Source of the DNA: an uncultured Bacteroidia bacterium
Lineage (GTDB): Bacteria; Bacteroidota; Bacteroidia; J057; CALAJH01
Length of the DNA: 64,000 nt
Assembly (NCBI GenBank): GCA_937922655.1
Contig: CALAJH010000001.1
Coordinates: 248,001 to 312,000, forward strand
Direction: 5' to 3'
Part shown: in pieces, positions 57,945 to 64,000 of the stretch
Layout of the letters: each line of letters begins with the position of its first letter
How positions within the stretch are numbered: the first letter of the stretch is position 1
The notes under the pieces: generated by a model
The model's input: the letters and a program-made list of their open reading frames with translations, nothing else
Told to the model about the DNA's origin: nothing
Database searches by the model: none
Program-made: the position numbers and the translations under genes

Positions 57945-60900
57945 CTATTGCCGAATCAAGACGGCCGCTGCCGTACCGTATTCGGTTTGGAATTTCAAGA
58001 CATAAACGCCCGGAACGTCCAAGACAATGTCCATTTCGGCGCCGGCGCCGTTGTTTTCCCAAACCATTTTGCCCGTCGCGTCGTAAACCGTCGCCGCAAG
58101 TTTTTGAGCCGGCTTCGCCAACGACAACACAAATCGTCCGTCGAAAGACGGATTAGGATAAATTTTGTGTTCCAAACCCGCAAAAAGCGCGCGGGACGTC
58201 AAAACTTGAACTTCGACCGTGGCCACGACGCTCGAACAGCCTTGCACCACCGCGACAACGGAATACGTTCCCGCATGGTCGCCCGTAACGTTGCCGCGGG
58301 TAACGGTCGAACCTTCGGCGGAAAAACCCGCCGGTCCCGACCACAACAACATCGCCCCCGCGGGTGCGTCGGCGCTTAGGGTAAGCGTTTCTCCGCTCGA
58401 AAGCGTGATTTGCGCGTTTTGCGGCACGGGCGAAGACGGACGCGGCGTTATCGTTATCGTTACCGTATCGTAAGCGGTGGGGCCGCACCCGTTCGCCGGA
58501 CGGGCCGCCACAATATATTCTCCACTCTGAGCGGGCGTGGCGTTGGGAATCGTAGGGCCCGCAATCGACGAACTAAACGCGTTCGGCCCCGTCCATGAAA
58601 ACACCGCGCCCGGCGTTCCCGTCGCATTCAACGAAACCGTACCGCCTTCGCACACCTGGCTCGAAACCGCCGTACCATTGACGCTCACGTTTACGTTCTG
58701 ACCGATGCTTACGTTCACCGTCGCGGGAGCGCTCACGCACCCGTTGCCGTAGGCCACGACGGTATACGTTCCCGAATTTTGCGTTGTAACGTTGAAGACA
58801 ACGGCGTTGCTGTCGGAAACGGCGGCGAAACCGTTCGGCCCGTACCACAAGACGTAATCCGTTCCCGAAGGCGTTACCGCCCGAAGCGTCAAATCCTGAC
58901 CCACGCAGGCGGGTCCCGCCAACGCCGTCGGCGTTCCCAAACCCGTACATCCTCCGCCCACACCACAGCTCGACGTATGTTGTCCCAGACCCGAATACGT
59001 GTTCACGGGAAACACCTCCCATTCCAACAAGGGGTTAAACGGCGCGGAAGCGTTGCGACGACCCGATTGAACAAAAGACTTGCGACGCAAAGTTTGGTCT
59101 TTGGTGACGACGACGCCGTCCGGCCCCGCCCAGCCGTCCACGGGATTTTGTCCCGGAACGCCGAAAACGTCCAATATCACCGAATCCGTCGGGCTGTTGT
59201 ATTTGACCAACAAAACGGCGTCGTTGCCGTTGAAATTGACGGCGAAAGAATCGAGTTGATCGGCCAAATTGAGAATGTCGTTCCATGCAAAATGACGGAC
59301 GACGACATGCGTTCCCAACGGTTCTATCGTTCCTTCGAGTTGAGCGGACTTGCGTTGATTGGCCCCGCCTTGGTTGAATACGCCCCACAATTTATAGGCG
59401 GAAAGGTTTATAATTTCGGGGGTGGGGTTGTAAATTTCGATGGCTTTATTGTTGCTAAAACCTTCGAGGTATTCGGAAATGAAAAGGTCTTGACAACCGT
59501 TGGGGTCGAGGTAGGCAATCGAAACGCCGACGACGGTGTCGTTGCAACCCGCGTCCAGATGAAGCGAATAAACGCCCGAACCCGGAACCAAAACGACGAA
59601 CGGCGAATGGTTAACGGTATCGGTAATGGTTTGCCCCGATGCGGTAAGGGTGTAAACGTACGGCAGGGCGGCGCCGCCGTTGCGGGTAACGACCACGGCT
59701 CCGGGTTGGCCCGGCGAAGCCGGAATTTCTTCGACGGCAACATCAAAGTTGCAATCCCCCGTGCCGACAACGACCGTTACCGACGATACGGCCGACGTGC
59801 ATCCCGATGCAACGACGTAGGCCGAATACACGCCCGAATCAAAAACGGAAGCGTTGGGAATTTGTACGCCCGGGCCTTGCGCGGTAAAACCGTTGGGACC
59901 CGTCCAAAACACCATGCCCGGCGGTTCGTATATCGCGCTCAATTCAATGGTTCCCCCCACTTCAACGGGACTGTTGGACTCGGCCACGGGGGCGGGGATG
60001 TTGACGACGTTCACCTCGAAAGTTTGCGTACCCGCCGTACCACAAGACGGCGTAGCCGCAACCGTCCATGTACCCGATGCGGGATTGACGACGTTGATTT
60101 CGAGGCCGAAATAGGTTTGCCCCCCCGGGGCCGTCCAAACTACGTTACCCTCTCCGCCCGTAACTTGGGCCGTCAGCGCCAACGCCGTACCGGCGCAAAC
60201 GGTCGTCGAACCTTGGATTCCAACGCTCAAATTCACGGGATTGGAAACAAAAACGTCCACCGACGCGGCGGGGGTTGCACAACCGTTCACCAGTGCAAAC
60301 GCACGATAGGTTCCGCTCATTTGCGCCGTCGCGGACGGAAAATCGATTTCTTCGGGATAAACCTGTCCGTTGGGACCGACGATAATCAAATAGTCGTAGG
60401 CCAGAGAGGATTCGGCAACCATGGAAAGCGGCTGGCCAACGCATCCGCCCGAAACATTCAGTGTCGGTGCGGTTGCAAGGTTGCAATCCGTTCCCCCCCC
60501 CGACGAACAAGCCGACGAATGCATACCCAAATTCGAATAGGTGTCGATAGGCAAAACGTCCCATTCGTCAGTCGGTACGAACGTGTTGAGATTGGCCGTT
60601 CGACCTTGCGTAACCGAAGGTTTGCGAACGAGGGTACGGTCGGCGGTAACGACGGTTCCACCGGCGTCCGTCCATCCGCCCGTAGGATTTTGAAACTTAA
60701 CCCCGAACATATCGACCAAAACGCTGTCTCCGCCGGGATACTTGTAAAGAGCCACGGCGTCGTTGCCGTTAAACTGCAAGGCCGTACCCGTACCGCCGGC
60801 TTGAGTCTGTTGTGCCAGATTCAGTATTGCCTGAGTGGCTTGGGCATGGGCTACGACATGCGTTCCATAGGGGGCAATTGTTCCCGAAAGTTGGAAAACG

Positions 60901-61352
60901 CCGCCCGACGGCCCCGCATTGTAATATGTACAAATCTTGTACAACGACAAATCTATCGGCGAGGGGGTGGGGTTGTAAATTTCAATGGCTTTATTGTTGC
61001 TCGAACCTTCGATGTATTCGGAAATAAAAAGTTCGTTGCAACCGGTCGCGGCCGCCCCCAAAAAGAACGTCGTGTCCTCGGCGCAACCGTCGGCATCGGT
61101 AACGGAAACGGTATGCGTCGTACCGGAAGCCAAACCTTCAAGCCAATAACCGTCGGAAAAAGTTATTGCCGGCCCGCCGTTTAGGGAAACGAAGGTCTGC
61201 GCCGGATTTTCTTCGACAATAAACACCGCCCCCGTGGGATTTTGCGCCGACGGGCCGACAATGTAAAAAGTTGCCCACCCTCCCGGACATTGCGCCCGAA
61301 GCGATACGAACGCCGCCGTGAGCATGAACAATAAAAATACCGCTTTTTTCAT
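57945..61352 (-). CDS. Large secreted protein with two lamin-tail domains, Ig-like modules and T9SS sorting domain
   Basis: 1135 residues. A signal peptide (MKKAVFLLFMLTAAFVSLRA) precedes an N-terminal beta module, then a lamin-tail (LTD) domain at about 106-280 (ELFISEYIEGSSNNKAIEIY), Ig-like modules, a second LTD at about 620-795 (DLFISEYLEGFSNNKAIEIY), more Ig-like modules with single Cys pairs, and a C-terminal type A T9SS domain (HKIYPNPSFDGRFVLSLAKP...GVYVLKFQ). LTD domains occur in secreted or surface proteins of bacteria, sometimes with nucleases, but no nuclease domain is seen. The role is probably adhesive or structural. A TAAATTTG box lies 16 bases before the ATG and a hairpin terminator follows the stop. 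Confidence 0.9.
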   Translation of the reverse strand: MKKAVFLLFMLTAAFVSLRAQCPGGWATFYIVGPSAQNPTGAVFIVEENPAQTFVSLNGGPAITFSDGYWLEGLASGTTHTVSVTDADGCAEDTTFFLGAAATGCNELFISEYIEGSSNNKAIEIYNPTPSPIDLSLYKICTYYNAGPSGGVFQLSGTIAPYGTHVVAHAQATQAILNLAQQTQAGGTGTALQFNGNDAVALYKYPGGDSVLVDMFGVKFQNPTGGWTDAGGTVVTADRTLVRKPSVTQGRTANLNTFVPTDEWDVLPIDTYSNLGMHSSACSSGGGTDCNLATAPTLNVSGGCVGQPLSMVAESSLAYDYLIIVGPNGQVYPEEIDFPSATAQMSGTYRAFALVNGCATPAASVDVFVSNPVNLSVGIQGSTTVCAGTALALTAQVTGGEGNVVWTAPGGQTYFGLEINVVNPASGTWTVAATPSCGTAGTQTFEVNVVNIPAPVAESNSPVEVGGTIELSAIYEPPGMVFWTGPNGFTAQGPGVQIPNASVFDSGVYSAYVVASGCTSAVSSVTVVVGTGDCNFDVAVEEIPASPGQPGAVVVTRNGGAALPYVYTLTASGQTITDTVNHSPFVVLVPGSGVYSLHLDAGCNDTVVGVSIAYLDPNGCQDLFISEYLEGFSNNKAIEIYNPTPEIINLSAYKLWGVFNQGGANQRKSAQLEGTIEPLGTHVVVRHFAWNDILNLADQLDSFAVNFNGNDAVLLVKYNSPTDSVILDVFGVPGQNPVDGWAGPDGVVVTKDQTLRRKSFVQSGRRNASAPFNPLLEWEVFPVNTYSGLGQHTSSCGVGGGCTGLGTPTALAGPACVGQDLTLRAVTPSGTDYVLWYGPNGFAAVSDSNAVVFNVTTQNSGTYTVVAYGNGCVSAPATVNVSIGQNVNVSVNGTAVSSQVCEGGTVSLNATGTPGAVFSWTGPNAFSSSIAGPTIPNATPAQSGEYIVAARPANGCGPTAYDTVTITITPRPSSPVPQNAQITLSSGETLTLSADAPAGAMLLWSGPAGFSAEGSTVTRGNVTGDHAGTYSVVAVVQGCSSVVATVEVQVLTSRALFAGLEHKIYPNPSFDGRFVLSLAKPAQKLAATVYDATGKMVWENNGAGAEMDIVLDVPGVYVLKFQTEYGTAAAVLIRQ

Positions 61353-61368
61353 CGAAAAAATGTTTTGG

Positions 61369-61376
61369 CAAATTTA
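61369..61376 (-). promoter_or_regulatory. -7 box TAAATTTG of the lamin-tail T9SS gene
   Basis: Exact match 16 bases before ATG 61352. Confidence 0.6.
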
Positions 61377-61452
61377 CAAAGGCCCGGCCATTTAAAGGCG
61401 GATTATAATCAAAATTTATACGTTGGCAACAATTCCATAACGCTTTCATAGT

Positions 61453-61493
61453 CTAAAAAAGCAAAGGGCCGCCCTTTTGAGGCGGCCCTTGCG
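61453..61493 (-). terminator. Rho-independent terminator after the Ig-like T9SS gene
   Basis: Arms 61461-61473 and 61481-61492 form a GC-rich stem with one bulged base. On the minus strand the T-run TTTTTT follows directly. Confidence 0.88.
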
Positions 61494-61511
61494 CTTAACC
61501 CTACGAAACGA

Positions 61512-64000
61512 TTACTCGATGACGACTTTCGTCTTGCTCGTTATGCCGTTAAGCGTAACGTTCACCATGTAAACGCCGGCGGTTACATTACCCGGTAGCG
61601 ACACTTGGAACTGATTTTCTCCATCGACCGCATCAAAACGGGTTTGATAAACCGTACGACCCAAAGCATCGGTCAGGTTCAAGAGCGCCGTTCCGGGTTG
61701 AGCCGATTTGACGACGATGTTGAACGCACCATTGTTGGGATTCGGATAGAGGGTGATGGATTGCAGTTCGGAGGCGTCGAAACCTTCGCGGGTGTTGGGT
61801 TTGAAGCTCGAACTCGTCGTCGACCACGGCGACGTTCCGGGACCTTGCACCGTATTGCTATAAGCCGAGGTACAGTTGGCCAACACGCGCACGCGATAGG
61901 TCGTCGAGGGATTGAGGCCCGTGAGGGTCGTCGACGTCGTGGGAGCGCCGACGATGACCGTCGCCCACGTCGAGGGATTGACCAAAACCGAACCGTAAGC
62001 CACGGCATAAGAAATGGCGCCCGATGTTCCGACCCAGCTGACGAAGCGGTAACCCACGCCTGCGGGCGAGGTCGTTACCGACGTCGGAGCGTTGCAAACA
62101 TTGGCCAAGGTTGTAAACGTCGAAACGTTCGACCATACCGAATAACCACCCGAGCATTCGTAACGTACGCGCACTTCATAGGTATAGCCGGAGTTCAATG
62201 CCGAAATCGTGTACGATGTGTCGGTCAAAGAACCCGTCGTATCCCAAGAACCCGTTCCGGGAGCGATTTCACGGTATTCGAGCCAAAAGCGTCCATACGG
62301 AGCGCCGGGTTGCGGTTGGGCGCTGTTCCAAATCGCACGAGCACTCGAACCCGAAATTTGGTCGACGGCCACAATCGTAGGTTGGTCGCAAACCACCAGT
62401 TCGACGTCTTGCGAATTGGTGCATCCGTTGTCGTCGTAGCCGTCAACGTCGTACATGCCAATTCCCAATCCCGTAAACGTACCGGAGGTCGGGCTTCCGC
62501 CGTTGAGCGTGAACATAAACGGCGCCGTGCCCGCCGTTCCCGTGGCAACGATTTCGCCGTTGGTACAGCTTACACAGCTCGGATGGACGATTTCAACGTC
62601 AAACTGCATTTGGTCGTATACCGTCACGACCACGTTCGCCGACGTGTTCATACATCCGTTTGAATCGACGACGGTAACGGAATACGTTCCCGATTCGGAA
62701 ACGGTAATCGTCTGAGTCGTGGCGCCCGTACTCCAGAGATAGCTTTCCCATGCACCGGCGTCGAGTATGACACTGCCCGGAGCGCAGAAGGTGAGCGGTC
62801 CGTCGGGGGTAATTTCAACGTTGGGCAAGGGATTGACGACGAGAGTAAACGCGTTGGAAAAAGCGGAACAACCGTTGTCGTCGGTAACCATGACGGTGTA
62901 AGCGCCCGCTTGGTCGGTCGTCAAAGTCTGGTTGGTTTCGCCGACAATCGCCACGTCGTTCAGGTACCATTGATACGCGGCAAAAGCGCCGGTAGTCAAT
63001 ACGGAGGCGTCGCCGTCGCAAATCGAGTCGTCGCCGGTTATTGTCGGTTCGGGCAAGGGGAAGACCGTAACGACAATCGAGGCGGAGTTTACGCAACCGT
63101 TGTCGTCGGAGATGCTCACGGCGTAATTTCCGGAGGCGGAAACGGTGAGGGTCTGCATGGTTTCGCCCACAATTGGATTGCCGTTCAAATACCATTGGTA
63201 GGTTGCGTAGGGCGCGCCGGCGTCGAGCGTAACCGAACCTCCGTCGCAGAACGAAACCGGCCCCGAAGGCGTAATGCTTACCGACGGAAGGTCATAGACG
63301 ACAATCGAGATATCGGCCGTATTGTAACATCCGAATTCGTTTTCGACCAAAACGGTGTATGTACCGGCATCGTAAACGGTAATCGTCTGAGTTGTGTCGC
63401 CCGTACTCCAGAGGTAGCTTTCCCATACGCCCGCATCGAGCGTAACCGAATCTCCGGGACAGAAGGTCGTCGGGCCGTCGGGAGTAATCGAAACGGCGGG
63501 CAAAGGATGCACCGTCACCGTAATTGGTGCGGAGGAGCCCACGCATCCGTTGACGTCTTCTACCACCACGCTATAATCGCCGCTATTTTCGGCTACATAG
63601 AAGGAAGCGGTTTCGCCAACGATGGGGTTGCCGTCTAAATACCATTGATAGGCCACGTAACCCATTCCCGCATCGAGGAACACAACATCGCCCGCGCAGA
63701 AGGTCGTCGGACCGTCGGGCGTAATCGTCGGCGTCGGCAAAGGATGCACCGTCACCGTCGTTATCGCGGACGTGTTCACGCAGCCGTTGACATCCGTAAC
63801 CTCAACGGTATAGTCGCCCGAAGCGTCCACGTACAACATAGAGGTGGTTTCACCGGGGATGGCAACGGCGTTGAGATACCATTGATAAGCGACATACCCC
63901 ATTCCCGCATCAAGGTTTACCGAATTACCGATGCAGAAGGTCGTCGGACCGTCGGGCGTAATCGTCGGCGTCGGCAAAGGATTGACAATGACGTCGACTT
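61512..64000 (-). CDS. Very large repetitive Ig-like surface protein with fibronectin-like and T9SS domains (5' end outside window)
   Basis: The frame is open through the right edge, so the N-terminus is missing. 829 residues are visible. At least six Ig/PKD-like modules of 70-80 residues each begin with ITPDGPTTFC-type strands and end NGC...ITVTVHPL. They come in two forms: YQWYLNGNPIVGET and the shorter YLWSTGDTTQTITV. Then follow a SprB-like module (HPSCVSCTNGEIVATGTAGT), two fibronectin-III-like domains (TIVAVDQISGSSARAIW, APTSVTTSPAGVGYRF) and a type A T9SS domain (ITLYPNPNNGAFNIVV...GVYMVNVTLNGITSKTKVVIE). Such proteins are surface adhesins, and some relatives (SprB) serve in gliding. 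A terminator follows. Confidence 0.9.
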   Translation of the reverse strand, partial: VDVIVNPLPTPTITPDGPTTFCIGNSVNLDAGMGYVAYQWYLNAVAIPGETTSMLYVDASGDYTVEVTDVNGCVNTSAITTVTVHPLPTPTITPDGPTTFCAGDVVFLDAGMGYVAYQWYLDGNPIVGETASFYVAENSGDYSVVVEDVNGCVGSSAPITVTVHPLPAVSITPDGPTTFCPGDSVTLDAGVWESYLWSTGDTTQTITVYDAGTYTVLVENEFGCYNTADISIVVYDLPSVSITPSGPVSFCDGGSVTLDAGAPYATYQWYLNGNPIVGETMQTLTVSASGNYAVSISDDNGCVNSASIVVTVFPLPEPTITGDDSICDGDASVLTTGAFAAYQWYLNDVAIVGETNQTLTTDQAGAYTVMVTDDNGCSAFSNAFTLVVNPLPNVEITPDGPLTFCAPGSVILDAGAWESYLWSTGATTQTITVSESGTYSVTVVDSNGCMNTSANVVVTVYDQMQFDVEIVHPSCVSCTNGEIVATGTAGTAPFMFTLNGGSPTSGTFTGLGIGMYDVDGYDDNGCTNSQDVELVVCDQPTIVAVDQISGSSARAIWNSAQPQPGAPYGRFWLEYREIAPGTGSWDTTGSLTDTSYTISALNSGYTYEVRVRYECSGGYSVWSNVSTFTTLANVCNAPTSVTTSPAGVGYRFVSWVGTSGAISYAVAYGSVLVNPSTWATVIVGAPTTSTTLTGLNPSTTYRVRVLANCTSAYSNTVQGPGTSPWSTTSSSFKPNTREGFDASELQSITLYPNPNNGAFNIVVKSAQPGTALLNLTDALGRTVYQTRFDAVDGENQFQVSLPGNVTAGVYMVNVTLNGITSKTKVVIE
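63696..63745. repeat. 50-base direct repeat, copy 1, in Ig-like modules
   Basis: Identical to 63933-63982. The 237-base offset equals exactly one 79-residue Ig-like module, so recent module duplication or gene conversion is likely. Confidence 0.85.
63933..63982. repeat. 50-base direct repeat, copy 2, in Ig-like modules
   Basis: Second copy of the 237-base-period repeat, encoding the module boundary HPLPTPTITPDGPTTFC-type sequence on the minus strand. Confidence 0.85.

Noticed and set aside
58779-61184. An 801-codon plus-strand frame opposite the lamin-tail gene
   Set aside because: Arg/Asn-rich translation without domains, whereas the minus strand gives a clear T9SS protein.
61512-64000. 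Regularly spaced repeats that could suggest a CRISPR array
   Set aside because: The repeats are in frame, one Ig-like module (237 bases) apart and protein-coding, with no short palindromic repeat-spacer pattern.

Overview
The window is a chromosomal segment of a Bacteroidota bacterium, possibly of the Saprospiria/Chitinophagia side, although the exact order cannot be fixed from this sequence. Several independent signs support the phylum. Five proteins end in a type IX secretion (T9SS) C-terminal sorting domain. There is a PorV-type T9SS outer-membrane protein and a GldB-type gliding lipoprotein. There are two SusC/CarboxypepD_reg-type TonB receptors. The Bacteroidota -7 promoter element TAnnTTTG precedes at least 20 genes, and Shine-Dalgarno sites are not conspicuous. 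Third codon positions are rich in C and G (GNC codons), which creates long spurious open frames opposite many genes.

Layout. 1-5.5 kb: a sensor kinase truncated by the window edge, GDP-fucose synthase, a solitary m5C methyltransferase and a GmhB-type phosphatase. 5.6-7.6 kb: groES-groEL with a terminator. 7.9-9.5 kb: a type II restriction-modification pair whose nuclease gene is frameshifted. 9.7-15.6 kb: glycine C-acetyltransferase, a TPM-domain membrane protein, an M49-like metallopeptidase lipoprotein and enolase. 16-28 kb is a secretion and envelope block: a fibronectin-III T9SS protein, a small lipoprotein, an MsbA-like ABC exporter, a GH31 enzyme carrying the sulfoquinovosidase residue set, an M43 protease with a T9SS tail and a TonB receptor. 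28-42 kb holds housekeeping and signalling genes: gyrA, metF, MoxR, GldB, dihydroorotase, a REC-GAF-phosphatase regulator, recN, iscX, a single-domain response regulator and a ThiO-like oxidase. 42-48 kb: PorV, a second TonB receptor, a DUF4129 protein and a decayed ankyrin-repeat gene. 48-51.7 kb is a tight minus-strand operon: omega subunit, coaBC, SUI1/eIF1 homologue, M23 peptidase and SpoU-type RNA methyltransferase. 51.9-57.7 kb: a dienoyl-CoA-reductase-like SDR, a small conserved protein, a small T9SS protein, PBP1C and QueA. 57.9-64 kb: two very large modular T9SS adhesin-like proteins, the last running off the right edge.

How the parts connect. PorV would receive the five T9SS cargo proteins at the outer membrane. 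GldB fits gliding or T9SS energisation. The two TonB receptors and the secreted M43 and GH31 enzymes suggest life on polymers or particles. Fucose and heptose enzymes, the lipid exporter and PBP1C concern the cell envelope.

No complete undescribed multi-gene system is evident. The observations most worth checking are the recurrent placement of start codons only 4-8 bases after the -7 element (apparent leaderless mRNAs), the sulfoquinovosidase signature in an exported Bacteroidota GH31, the broken but translationally coupled restriction nuclease, the multiply frameshifted ankyrin gene, and the phosphatase regulator with altered metal-site motifs. No tRNA, rRNA, CRISPR array or insertion sequence was recognised.
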